From NCBI RefSeq assembly GCF_003056355.1, contig NZ_PYVW01000008.1, positions 1 through 64,000 on the forward strand: a DNA stretch of 64,000 nucleotides, read 5' to 3'. Numbering within the stretch: position 1 is the first letter of the stretch; each line of letters starts with the position of its first letter. Under the pieces are notes generated by a model. It worked only from the letters and a program-made list of their open reading frames with translations. It did not search any database and was not told the DNA's origin. Shown one piece after another: positions 7,413-15,261 of this stretch. The position numbers and the translations under genes are program-made. This DNA comes from Devosia naphthalenivorans (GTDB taxonomy: Bacteria > Pseudomonadota > Alphaproteobacteria > Rhizobiales > Devosiaceae).

Positions 7413-8915
7413 ATGGCCAAGAGTGTACTCGACAAGGACCTGCAGCGCGTAGCCGGACTGGAAACGGCGACGAATGACCTTGCCCGCGCCCTTGCGGCTC
7501 CGGGCATTGCTCTGGTGTTCCTGCTGCTGGCTGCGGTTTGGGCGAGTTTCGTCGTCTCGGACGGCCCGATGAGCTTCCTCGTCGTCATCGCGGCAGCGAT
7601 TGCCGGCTATATGGCGCTCAATGTCGGTGCCAACGACGTCGCCAACAATATGGGCCCAGCTGTTGGCTCGAAGGCCCTGACCATGGGTGGCGCGCTCCTC
7701 ATAGCCGCGATCTTCGAGGCGGCAGGCGCGATTTTGGCTGGCGGGGACGTGGTGAACACAGTCGCGCGCGATCTATTGGTCGGCCACACCATCGACACCA
7801 ACAAATTCGTGCTGCTGATGATGGCGGCGCTGCTGGCGTCCGCGCTCTGGGTAAATCTGGCGACCTATATCGGTGCGCCCGTCTCTACCACTCATGCGGT
7901 CGTTGGCGGTGTGGTGGGAGCTGGTGTTGCAGCGGCTGGCTGGACCAGCGTTGCGTGGCCCACGGTCGGCACGATTGCTGCAAGCTGGGTGATTTCGCCC
8001 GTGCTGGGCGGTGCGGCTGCGGCGATGCTGCTGTCGTTCATCAAGCACACCATAACCGACCGCATCGACAAGGTCTCCGCGGCGCGCGTCTGGGTGCCAA
8101 TTCTGGTAGCGGCCATGACCGGCATCTTTGCCATGTACATGGCGACGAAGGGTTTCAGCCGCATCTGGAAGCCAGATCTCGCCACGGTGTTGGCGCTTGG
8201 CGTGGGGTTCACGGCACTGGGCTGGATCGGCGCCATGCCCATGGTGCGGCGGCAGTCCATGGGCATGGAAAATCGCAAGAAGCACGTGGCCGTGTTGTTC
8301 CGCCTGCCCCTGGTTGTGGCGGCGGCGCTGCTGTCTTTCGCGCATGGCGCAAATGATGTTGCCAATGCCGTGGGGCCCTTCGCGGCCATCGTCACCAGCC
8401 TGCAATCAGGCGATGCCTCCACTTCCGCCATCGCCCTGCCCTTCTGGGTGCTGGCGATCGGCGCCATAGGCATTTCGCTGGGCCTGTGGCTTTTCGGGCC
8501 GCGCCTGATCCGCACGGTGGGCGAGCAAATCACCAAGCTCAACGAGATTCGTGCTTATTGCGTGGCGCTATCCGCCGCGGTGACAGTGTTAGCCGCGTCC
8601 GCGTTGGGCCTGCCGGTTTCCTCCACCCACATCGCCGTCGGCGGCATTTTCGGCGTTGGTTTCCTTCGCGAGTACTATTCCCGCAAGGACCTGGATTTCA
8701 CCGCCGTTCCGATCCACGCCAAGCACGTGGACCCGGCAACCCTAAATTCCACAGCCGAGGACGCCCTATCCAAGGAGCGCAAGGCCGAGCGGCGCAAGCT
8801 GGTGCGGCGTCAGCATGTGACAGGCATTGTAGCTGCCTGGATCATCACGGTTCCCGCCTCGGCAGTTCTGGCGGCCGTGCTGTTCTGGCTGCTGCACCTG
8901 ACGATTGCGGGCTAG
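7413..8915 (+). CDS. pit: PiT-family inorganic phosphate transporter
   Basis: This 500-residue inner-membrane permease probably imports phosphate as a metal-phosphate complex with protons. The two inverted family signatures are present: GANDVANNMGPAVGSKALT (72-90) and HGANDVANAVGPFAA (about 310-325). Each is followed by the PVSTTH / PVSSTH motif of the repeat. About 10-12 membrane segments are visible, with a hydrophilic loop before the last one. No clear ribosome-binding site precedes the ATG at 7413, so the start is less certain. Its TAG stop overlaps the stop of the convergent Nudix gene in one CTAG. Confidence 0.93.
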   Translation: MAKSVLDKDLQRVAGLETATNDLARALAAPGIALVFLLLAAVWASFVVSDGPMSFLVVIAAAIAGYMALNVGANDVANNMGPAVGSKALTMGGALLIAAIFEAAGAILAGGDVVNTVARDLLVGHTIDTNKFVLLMMAALLASALWVNLATYIGAPVSTTHAVVGGVVGAGVAAAGWTSVAWPTVGTIAASWVISPVLGGAAAAMLLSFIKHTITDRIDKVSAARVWVPILVAAMTGIFAMYMATKGFSRIWKPDLATVLALGVGFTALGWIGAMPMVRRQSMGMENRKKHVAVLFRLPLVVAAALLSFAHGANDVANAVGPFAAIVTSLQSGDASTSAIALPFWVLAIGAIGISLGLWLFGPRLIRTVGEQITKLNEIRAYCVALSAAVTVLAASALGLPVSSTHIAVGGIFGVGFLREYYSRKDLDFTAVPIHAKHVDPATLNSTAEDALSKERKAERRKLVRRQHVTGIVAAWIITVPASAVLAAVLFWLLHLTIAG

Positions 8916-9376
8916 CTGCGGGCCCGCAAGCTCGCTTGCAGCAGAACGGCCAACCGGGACAAGGCACGGTCATTGAGCAGCCGACGCGCTTCGGGCAGCA
9001 CGGCCCAGTGGCGCAGGCGCTGGTCCATTTCTTTCCACACGTCGAGTTGGTGCTCGACGCGCAGTGGGTAAAGGTCGACATCCACTAGGCTCGATCCGTC
9101 CGCGCTGGCGCTGGAGCGATAGCTGCCGATGGGTTCGACCGCGATCTGTCCGGTCACACCCGCCTCTTCCATGGCTTCAATGGCGGCGCTTTCCCATGGC
9201 GTCATATCGGGCTCGATATCACCCTTGGGGAAGATCCAGCGACCGGTGCGGCGCGACGTGATCAGCAGGAACACCACCCGCCCATCGATCACCGAGTAGG
9301 GCAGCGCACCGGACTGGCGCTCGCCGGGAGTGGTTTCGACCCTTGGGCTCCAATGGCTCAGGAACTCGCGCAGCAT
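8912..9376 (-). CDS. Nudix hydrolase, diphosphoinositol-polyphosphatase-like
   Basis: This is a 154-residue single-domain Nudix hydrolase that probably cleaves a nucleoside-diphosphate-X or polyphosphorylated substrate with Mg2+. The Nudix helix is WESAAIEAMEEAGV after FPKGDIEPDMTP. The E-x2-E-E-x-G-V core is intact, but the usual Arg of the REUxEExGU motif is replaced by Ile. The GRWIFPKG lead-in resembles the DIPP/Aps-like branch. The frame is open to 9433, but the ATG at 9376 is chosen because GGAG lies 6 bases upstream. Its substrate cannot be deduced. The stop overlaps the pit stop tail to tail. Confidence 0.85.
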   Translation of the reverse strand: MLREFLSHWSPRVETTPGERQSGALPYSVIDGRVVFLLITSRRTGRWIFPKGDIEPDMTPWESAAIEAMEEAGVTGQIAVEPIGSYRSSASADGSSLVDVDLYPLRVEHQLDVWKEMDQRLRHWAVLPEARRLLNDRALSRLAVLLQASLRARS

Positions 9377-9459
9377 GAGATGCTCCAATGTGAAAACGGC
9401 TCTTGGCATATGAAACGCACGACTGTCGATCAAGCGCCGCGCGAAATATGCAAGGCAAT

Positions 9460-9482
9460 AAAAAAGGGCCCCATGGGGCCCT
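9460..9482 (-). terminator. Rho-independent terminator of cspA
   Basis: On the minus strand GGGCCC-catg-GGGCCC is followed by TTTTTT, 25 bases beyond the cspA stop. It also lies just upstream of the Nudix start, separating the two genes. Confidence 0.92.
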
Positions 9483-9506
9483 TCCGAAAAGCGCTGACTG
9501 CGAAAC

Positions 9507-9722
9507 TTAGCTCAGCAGGGTCAGGTTCGTAGCGGAAACCTTGCCATCACGGCCGGTCTCGAGCTCGTAGGTCACCTTGTCGCCTTCGTACAGGCCCTGC
9601 AGGCCCGAACGCTGAACAGCGGAGATGTGAACGAAAGCGTCCTTTTCACCGTTTTCTGGCGAAATGAAGCCGAAGCCCTTGGTGGTGTTGAAGAATTTGA
9701 CAGTACCGGTGATGGTTGCCAT
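9507..9722 (-). CDS. cspA: Cold-shock protein, CspA family
   Basis: This is a 71-residue single OB-fold RNA chaperone that melts mRNA structure. RNP1 (KGFGFI, 15-20) and RNP2 (VHIS, 31-34) are intact, and the start MATITGTVKFFN is typical. The frame extends upstream to 9752, but the ATG at 9722 has GAGGA about 9 bases before it and gives the standard length. It is monocistronic with its own terminator. The region up to about 9900 probably holds a long 5' leader, as is common for csp mRNAs. Whether it is cold-induced or constitutive cannot be told. Confidence 0.96.
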   Translation of the reverse strand: MATITGTVKFFNTTKGFGFISPENGEKDAFVHISAVQRSGLQGLYEGDKVTYELETGRDGKVSATNLTLLS

Positions 9723-9921
9723 GGAACGGGTCCTCAGTAGTGGTCGCCGCAACTGCGGCTAAGGGTTGAAATCGAGCCTCAAACATCAGCTCGGCCTAAC
9801 GATTCACAGATCAGGAGGTAGCCAAGTTCCCGGATTTACCGGTCGATCAGATAGCGCAAGATAGTGTCGTATGGCAAATATATGCAGTCAAACGGCTAGA
9901 AATTCAAGCTGATTAACACAG

Positions 9922-9962
9922 CAAAAGAAACACCCGATCCAGGAGGGACTCCGGACCGGGTG
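9922..9962 (-). terminator. Terminator of the glycine-zipper lipoprotein gene
   Basis: On the minus strand CACCCG-g-TCC pairs with GGA-t-CGGGTG around a 13-base loop, followed by TTTCTTTT. It lies about 50 bases after the lipoprotein stop. Confidence 0.8.
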
Positions 9963-10010
9963 CATGGCGCCTAGGAGGCGCGTTGCAGCATGGGGCGATG
10001 CTGCAATTTA

Positions 10011-10283
10011 TTAACCACGCGGGCAGGTGTCGCGGTAGCGCGAACCGTTCGGGCGTTCGTAGATGCAAATGTTGCTGTTGTTGTCCGCGCGACCGAGGAC
10101 ATTGCCGGCTGCCGCGCCGACCACGCCGCCGACACCAGCACCAACGGCCGTGCCCAGAACGCTGCCGGTTGTAGCCGCACCGACGATTGCGCCAGCGCCA
10201 GCACCAACAGCTGCGCCCTGCTCGGTGGCAGTGCACGCAGCCAGCGACAGCGTGGTAGCGGCGATGATCAGAAACTTATGCAT
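10011..10283 (-). CDS. Glycine-zipper outer-membrane lipoprotein (17 kDa antigen-like)
   Basis: This is a 90-residue lipoprotein. The signal peptide MHKFLIIAATTLSLAAC has a lipobox LAAC with the lipidated Cys at position 17. A Gly/Ala-rich helical hairpin with GxxxG spacing follows (about 24-65, e.g. GAGVGGVVGAAAGNVLG), a glycine-zipper 2TM domain. A polar tail with two further cysteines (ICIYERP, DTCPRG) ends the protein. The ATG at 10283 is preferred over the upstream in-frame start because GGAGGG lies about 8 bases before it. The role is probably structural in the envelope; the exact function is unknown. Confidence 0.85.
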   Translation of the reverse strand: MHKFLIIAATTLSLAACTATEQGAAVGAGAGAIVGAATTGSVLGTAVGAGVGGVVGAAAGNVLGRADNNSNICIYERPNGSRYRDTCPRG

Positions 10284-10365
10284 TGAAAACCCTCCAAGGA
10301 TACTCTCGGGAAACACAACAGCACGTTCATCAAGAAGGTTCCAACCGAGTTTTAAGTTTTTTGAA

Positions 10366-10764
10366 CTATTTTGAGAACGGGCGTCGCATCACCCCGGCAG
10401 CGATCACCATGAACCAGCCACAGATCATGCCGGCTCCGCCCAGTGGCGCGGCTCCAACAAAGACGCCGTGGCCCAGCCATTCACGCACTGCCAGGTCAGC
10501 AGCAAAGAGGATCGTGCCAAACGCGAGAAGTGCAGAGGCAAGACCAAGCACCCAGCCCCGACCCAATAGTCCCAGCGCGAGGAGCGCCGGCCCGTGAGCC
10601 AGGCAGATCATGGCGATGGCCGACAGATTGTGGCTTCCCCCGGCATGCGACGCGCCGGCCGCAGCCATAACGCCCACGGCCCCGGCGAGCCCCGCCGCCA
10701 CGATCACGGGGCGCGAACCCAGCTCGGCTCTCAGGCCAGCCGACTGATTGTGCATAGGCTCCAT
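10366..10764 (-). CDS. DUF423-like small integral membrane protein
   Basis: This is a 132-residue protein with four hydrophobic segments. The last part, about residues 80-128 (FGTILFAADLAVREWLG, then APLGGAGMICGWFMVIA), matches the C-terminal pattern of DUF423 membrane proteins (LFSGSLYLL...PiGGlaFilGW). Function is unknown for the family. It is transcribed away from the adjacent MATE exporter, with 55 bases between the two start codons. The start could also be the ATG three codons inside. Confidence 0.7.
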   Translation of the reverse strand: MEPMHNQSAGLRAELGSRPVIVAAGLAGAVGVMAAAGASHAGGSHNLSAIAMICLAHGPALLALGLLGRGWVLGLASALLAFGTILFAADLAVREWLGHGVFVGAAPLGGAGMICGWFMVIAAGVMRRPFSK

Positions 10765-10819
10765 CTTTCGCCCATTCTCCGTTTCCGCTAAGCAGTCCTC
10801 GCGAGTAGGACATTACCCC

Positions 10820-12232
10820 ATGAACGAGCAAGTCACGGCTGCGCCCGGCGCGGCCGATACCACATTTGTCCCTCCGATCAGCTGGGCCCAGGAGCTGCGT
10901 GCCACATTCACGCTGGCCTGGCCCCTGGTTATCGCGCAACTCGCGCAAAACTTGCTGCATACCACTGACGTTATCTTGCTGGGCTGGCTCGGCCCGGTTT
11001 TTCTGGCATCGGGCACATTGGCCACGACGTTCCTCATGCCCTTCCTCGTGGCCGGCGTCGGCATTGTCGGCGCCGTGGCTCCCCTGGTTGCACAAGCGCG
11101 CGGCGCACGGGACATCAAGGCCGTTCGGCGCATCGTACGGCAGGGCTGCTGGGCGGCGATTGCCCTTTCCATCCTGCTGGTTCCGATCGTGTTGCAGATC
11201 AAGCCGATCTACCTCGCCCTTGGGCAGGACCCCACCGCCACCGCGCGAGCCGAAGAGTTCATGCAGATTGCTGCATGGTCACTATTCCCGGCCCTCGGCA
11301 TCATCGCCTTCCGATCCCTGTTGTCCGCCTTCGATGCCACCAGAGCCATTCTGGTCATCACCGTTATCGGCGTGCTGCTCAATGCGGCGATTGCCTATCT
11401 GCTGATCTTCGGCAATTTCGGCTTTCCGCGGCTTGAATTGCGCGGTGCGGCGATAGCGACGCTGGTCACCAACATCGTCATGTTCGTGATGATGGTGGTC
11501 TACGTCGTCCGCCACCGCCGCCTCAAGCGCTTCCACGTGCTGTTGCGATTCTGGAGCCCGGATTGGCCGCGCTTCAGGGAAATCTTTGCTGTCGGCCTGC
11601 CGATTGGCCTGACTGTGCTGGCAGAAGTGGGGATGTTCACTGCCGCTGCCATTCTGATGGGGCGCCTGGGAACTGACGAGTTGGCGGCACATGCAATCGC
11701 GCTGCAATGCGCGTCGCTCGCCTTCATGGTGCCGTTGGGCCTGGGCATAGCCGCCACGGTTCGGGTAGGCACCGCTTTCGGGCGAAACGACCCGGAAGGC
11801 GTGCGCAAGGCCGGATGGACCGCTTTCGCGCTGGGGACGGGCTTCATGGCGTTATCATGCGCCATATTCCTCGGCGCGGGCCCCAGCGTCGTAGCATTGT
11901 TCCTTGATCCCCATATCGAAGCCAACGCCAATGCGGTCGCTCTGGCAGCAACGTTCCTTGTGATCGCTGGCGTGTTCCAACTGGTCGACGGCGCGCAGGT
12001 CGTGGCCGCCCATGCCTTGCGCGGGCTGAGTGACACCAAGGTGCCGATGCTGCTGGCCATTCTCGGCTACTGGATCGTGGGCCTGCCCGTTGCCTATTTC
12101 CTGGGCCTTGTGATCGGCTGGCGCGGCGTCGGCATCTGGATCGGCCTTGCTGCGGGCCTGGCCTTTGTTGCCGTGGTGCTGGTGATCCGCTTTGCCATGC
12201 GTGAACGGCTTGGCCTCCTGCGCCCGCGCTAG
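10820..12232 (+). CDS. MATE-family multidrug/metabolite efflux transporter
   Basis: This is a 470-residue protein with 12 hydrophobic segments in two homologous halves. It matches NorM-type MATE exporters, which expel cationic drugs or metabolites in exchange for Na+ or H+. Typical features are the N-terminal AWPLVIAQLAQNLLHTTDVI helix and the second-half GLPIGLTVLAEVGMF helix. The ATG at 10820 is chosen over the upstream in-frame start at 10748 because the latter overlaps the divergent gene and adds a non-conserved tail. The substrate is unknown. Its TAG stop shares a CTAG with the stop of miaA. Confidence 0.92.
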   Translation: MNEQVTAAPGAADTTFVPPISWAQELRATFTLAWPLVIAQLAQNLLHTTDVILLGWLGPVFLASGTLATTFLMPFLVAGVGIVGAVAPLVAQARGARDIKAVRRIVRQGCWAAIALSILLVPIVLQIKPIYLALGQDPTATARAEEFMQIAAWSLFPALGIIAFRSLLSAFDATRAILVITVIGVLLNAAIAYLLIFGNFGFPRLELRGAAIATLVTNIVMFVMMVVYVVRHRRLKRFHVLLRFWSPDWPRFREIFAVGLPIGLTVLAEVGMFTAAAILMGRLGTDELAAHAIALQCASLAFMVPLGLGIAATVRVGTAFGRNDPEGVRKAGWTAFALGTGFMALSCAIFLGAGPSVVALFLDPHIEANANAVALAATFLVIAGVFQLVDGAQVVAAHALRGLSDTKVPMLLAILGYWIVGLPVAYFLGLVIGWRGVGIWIGLAAGLAFVAVVLVIRFAMRERLGLLRPR

Positions 12233-13116
12233 GAGCTTGCGGGGCCCCGCCGGGGCCAGTCCCCAAACCGATTGCGGAACCAGGTTCGTTGTCGCTTGGC
12301 ATATTGCTGGGTGGCGATGGTCGCAAGCGCAATCGCCTCCTCGCGGTCGAGCGCTCCGTCCAGCCAGCCACCGATCTCGCGCACGCCGATGGCCTTCATC
12401 ACCGGCAGGCTTGGATCGAGCTCAAGCGCCCTTAGTGCCGCCACCTCCTCGACGGCGCCTCCGTCAAACATGGCTTCAAACCGGCGGGCAATCCGCTCCC
12501 GCAGCACCTGCCGGTCGGGATCGAGCACCATGCGTTCGACATCGAACCCGCCCAGCACGCCCACCTGTTCCTCATCCTGGAAATCCGAAAGCAGCCGCCC
12601 CGTCGCGCGCTTCACGGCCAAGGCCCGGGTCAGCCGCTGCGGATCGACGACCTTGAGTCGCTCGGCCGTCGCAGGATCTTCCCGCTGCAACAGCGCCAAT
12701 CGCTGCCCTGCGTCCAACGCTTGAATCTCTTGTTGAACTTCAAGTGTAACCGCCTCAGGCACTTGCGGAATTTCAGCAAAACCGTTGAGCAACGCATCGA
12801 AATATAGCCCGGTGCCGCCCACGAAGATCAGGGGACGTTCCTCCGGCGTCGGGTCGACTATCGCTTGCGCTGCCGCCAGCCACTGCCCCGTTGAAAAGCG
12901 CATGGACGCCGGCACCGTTCCGTAAAGACGGTGATCTGCCTGGGCAAGATCATCATCACCTGGCCGGGCGGTGACGACACGAAGCGTGTCATAGACCTGC
13001 ATCGAGTCGGAATTGACGATGACGCCGTTCTCCGCCTGCGCTATCTCGAGCGCCAGCGCCGACTTGCCGCTTGCAGTCGGACCCGCTATCAGCACCGCAC
13101 GCCTGCGACCCGTCAC
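12229..13116 (-). CDS. miaA: tRNA dimethylallyltransferase
   Basis: MiaA transfers a dimethylallyl group from DMAPP to N6 of A37 in tRNAs that read UNN codons. The P-loop GPTASGKS is at residues 12-19. NSDSMQVYD follows in its standard position, and the zinc-finger-like insert and C-terminal QYAKRQRTWFRNRF motif are present. The frame is open far upstream, but the GTG at 13116 is chosen because GGGGGAAAA lies just before it, it gives a standard 295 residues, and the alternative would overlap serB. The start is only 18 bases from the divergent serB start. The stop overlaps that of the MATE gene. Confidence 0.94.
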   Translation of the reverse strand: MTGRRRAVLIAGPTASGKSALALEIAQAENGVIVNSDSMQVYDTLRVVTARPGDDDLAQADHRLYGTVPASMRFSTGQWLAAAQAIVDPTPEERPLIFVGGTGLYFDALLNGFAEIPQVPEAVTLEVQQEIQALDAGQRLALLQREDPATAERLKVVDPQRLTRALAVKRATGRLLSDFQDEEQVGVLGGFDVERMVLDPDRQVLRERIARRFEAMFDGGAVEEVAALRALELDPSLPVMKAIGVREIGGWLDGALDREEAIALATIATQQYAKRQRTWFRNRFGDWPRRGPASS

Positions 13117-13134
13117 GCGCTTTTCCCCCGAGTC

Positions 13135-14013
13135 ATGTCCATGCCGGTACTCTGCCTTATCGCCAATCCCAACGACTCCGAACTGGACCCCGCGCTTGCT
13201 GCCGCAATCGCCGGGCAAACCGGTGGAGAGCTCAACTGGCTGAACCACGCCATTGCCTGCGAGATCATCGAGCCGAAGTCAACCGATGCGCTCGACATCG
13301 CCCGCCAGATCATCGGCCAGCGTCGGGTCGACGCGGCCATTGTGCCCACCGAACAGCGGCGCAAGCAGATCCTGATTGCGGACATGGATTCCACCATGAT
13401 CGAGCAGGAATGCATCGATGAGCTTGCAGCGGCCCTGGGCATCAAGGAACAGGTCGCCGAGATAACCGACCGCGCCATGCGCGGCGAACTCGATTTTGGC
13501 CAGGCGCTGGATACCCGCGTGGCGCTGCTCAAGGGTCTGGAGCGCAAGGTGGTCGAGCAAGTCCGCCGCGAACAGATCACGCTTATGCCCGGTGGCCGTG
13601 CGCTGGTTCAAACCATGAAGGCCTATGGCGCCTATACCTCGCTGGTTTCCGGCGGCTTCACCTTATTCGCAGAGTACTTCGCCAAGCGCATCGGCTTCGA
13701 TGAAGCCGTTGCAAATGTTCTCGAATTCGATGGCGAGCAGCTGACGGGCACAGTGACCAAGCCCATCGTGGATAAGGACACCAAGCGCGAGCGGCTGGTG
13801 GCCCTTGCTGCCGAGCGCAATCTGCAACTGAGCCAGACGATTGCGGTAGGTGACGGCGCCAATGATCTCGACATGATCCGCATCGCCGGTTTCGGTGTGG
13901 CCATGCACGCCAAGCCCGCAGTGGCCGCCGAGGCCGGCATCCGCATCGACCACGGAGACCTCACCGCCTTGCTCTATCTGCAGGGTTACAGCGACGAAGA
14001 GATCGTGCGCTAG
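13135..14013 (+). CDS. serB: Phosphoserine phosphatase
   Basis: SerB hydrolyses O-phospho-L-serine to serine, the last step of the phosphorylated serine pathway. It is a 292-residue HAD phosphatase. Motif I DMDSTMIEQECIDELA starts near residue 83 with nucleophile D83 and acid D85. VSGGFTLFAEYFA carries motif II, and the motif III/IV region includes VGDGANDLDMI. An N-terminal ACT-like segment of about 75 residues precedes the catalytic domain. Start is ATG 13135 or ATG 13141; the family N-terminus does not decide. It ends before a strong bidirectional terminator facing hflC. Confidence 0.95.
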   Translation: MSMPVLCLIANPNDSELDPALAAAIAGQTGGELNWLNHAIACEIIEPKSTDALDIARQIIGQRRVDAAIVPTEQRRKQILIADMDSTMIEQECIDELAAALGIKEQVAEITDRAMRGELDFGQALDTRVALLKGLERKVVEQVRREQITLMPGGRALVQTMKAYGAYTSLVSGGFTLFAEYFAKRIGFDEAVANVLEFDGEQLTGTVTKPIVDKDTKRERLVALAAERNLQLSQTIAVGDGANDLDMIRIAGFGVAMHAKPAVAAEAGIRIDHGDLTALLYLQGYSDEEIVR

Positions 14014-14073
14014 GAACCTCCGCTGCAATCGCTCGTGGTTCGACAGGCCCACCAACGCTACGCAGACGAAACC

Positions 14074-14106
14074 AAAAGGCCGGCGCAGTCACCTGCGCCG
14101 GCCTTT
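14074..14106. terminator. Bidirectional terminator between serB and hflC
   Basis: A perfect 11-bp stem GGCCGGCGCAG/CTGCGCCGGCC with a 4-base loop is flanked by AAAA on one side and TTT on the other. It can end transcription from both convergent genes. A partial R2 repeat (GTGGTTCGACAGGCCCACCA) lies just before it at 14036-14055. Confidence 0.88.
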
Positions 14107-14127
14107 CATATCAGTCTGAAGAACCGC

Positions 14128-15258
14128 TTACGGCGTTGCCGGTTCGCTCGGAGCTGGCTGCGTGGCAGGCTCCGGAGCCGGTGCCGGCGGCGGTGCCTCT
14201 GCCGGCGTAGGGACTTCGGTGCCCACGGTCGGCGTGAGTTGCGAGCCGTCTTCCAGCGTCAGCGTTGGAGCAACTGATTCCTCGATGCCGAGGCCATCGA
14301 GGGCCGGTTCGTCGCTTGGCGTTGGAACCAGTGCTGGTTCAACCGATGTGGCCTGTGGCGGAGCCAGATCCGGATTGGCCGGCGGAATAGAGCCACCGGA
14401 ACCGAAGTAGCTGAAGAACTCGCTCTCGGGCGACAGTACCAGAGTGGTATTCTCGCCCCTCATGGACACGCGATAGGCTTCCATCGAGCGGTAGAACTCG
14501 AAGAACTCCTGATCCTGTCCATAAGCCGCTGCAAACAGACGGTTCCGCTCGGCATCGCCCGTACCACGGATGATTTCGGCATCACGCGTCGCCGCGGCCA
14601 CGATTTCCACCGCCTGACGATCGGCGATAGCCCGCAGGCTCTGTGCCTGTTCCTGCCCACGAGCGCGCAGCAATGCAGCTTCTGCCAGACGTTCTGCCCG
14701 CATACGCTCAAAGGTGGTTGCCGACACGTCGGCGTCGAGGTCAGTACGCAGGATGCGCACGTCAACGACATCGATACCCAGATTGGCCAGATCCGGACGG
14801 ATCAGGTCGCGGGTTTCCTGCATCATCTGCGACCGCTGGTCAGACAGCGCTGCGTTGAATTCACGCAGACCATAGACCTGACGAAGGGCAGCATCGAGGC
14901 TGGCACCGATACGATCTTCGGCAACGCTCAACTGGCCCGTAGCACGTTCACGGAACAGCCGCGGATCGGAAATGCGATAGGTCAGGAAGGCGTCGACCTG
15001 ATAGAAGGCGTTGCCCGAAACCTGAACGCGCATGTTGGCGATATCGTAGCGCAGCAGCCGGTCTTCGATGATCTGGACACTGTCGACGATATCGGTCGGG
15101 ATCTTGAAATAAATGCCCGGTTCGGTGCGGACATCGGTGATCTGGCCGAAGCGCATGACGATGGCCTGTTCGCGCTCGTTGACGACATAGATGGTCGAGA
15201 AGAACACATAAAGCGCCGCGACGATGACTACGCCGATAATAATCAAACGATTTTGCAT
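14128..15258 (-). CDS. hflC: HflC, FtsH protease modulator
   Basis: This 376-residue membrane-anchored SPFH/band-7 protein forms the periplasmic HflKC cage around FtsH and limits its access to substrates. It has an N-terminal membrane segment (about residues 5-25), then the SPFH domain beginning VVNEREQAIVMRFGQI, and a helical region rich in Ala, Arg and Glu. The last about 85 residues are a Pro/Ala/Glu tail that standard HflC lacks. It is translationally linked to hflK with 3 bases between hflK stop and hflC start. No degP or DUF2065 gene follows, unlike many relatives. Confidence 0.95.
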   Translation of the reverse strand: MQNRLIIIGVVIVAALYVFFSTIYVVNEREQAIVMRFGQITDVRTEPGIYFKIPTDIVDSVQIIEDRLLRYDIANMRVQVSGNAFYQVDAFLTYRISDPRLFRERATGQLSVAEDRIGASLDAALRQVYGLREFNAALSDQRSQMMQETRDLIRPDLANLGIDVVDVRILRTDLDADVSATTFERMRAERLAEAALLRARGQEQAQSLRAIADRQAVEIVAAATRDAEIIRGTGDAERNRLFAAAYGQDQEFFEFYRSMEAYRVSMRGENTTLVLSPESEFFSYFGSGGSIPPANPDLAPPQATSVEPALVPTPSDEPALDGLGIEESVAPTLTLEDGSQLTPTVGTEVPTPAEAPPPAPAPEPATQPAPSEPATP

Positions 15259-15261
15259 GGC

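Noticed and set aside
9723..9900. Defined promoter for cspA
   Set aside because: TTGACT and several weak -10 candidates exist, but none has convincing spacing, so no site is called.
14031..14060. tRNA T-arm (GGTTCGA) near serB
   Set aside because: It is part of an R2 repeat fragment (GTGGTTCGACAGG); no cloverleaf can be drawn. The same applies to similar GGTTCGA hits at 33431, 51231 and 56298.
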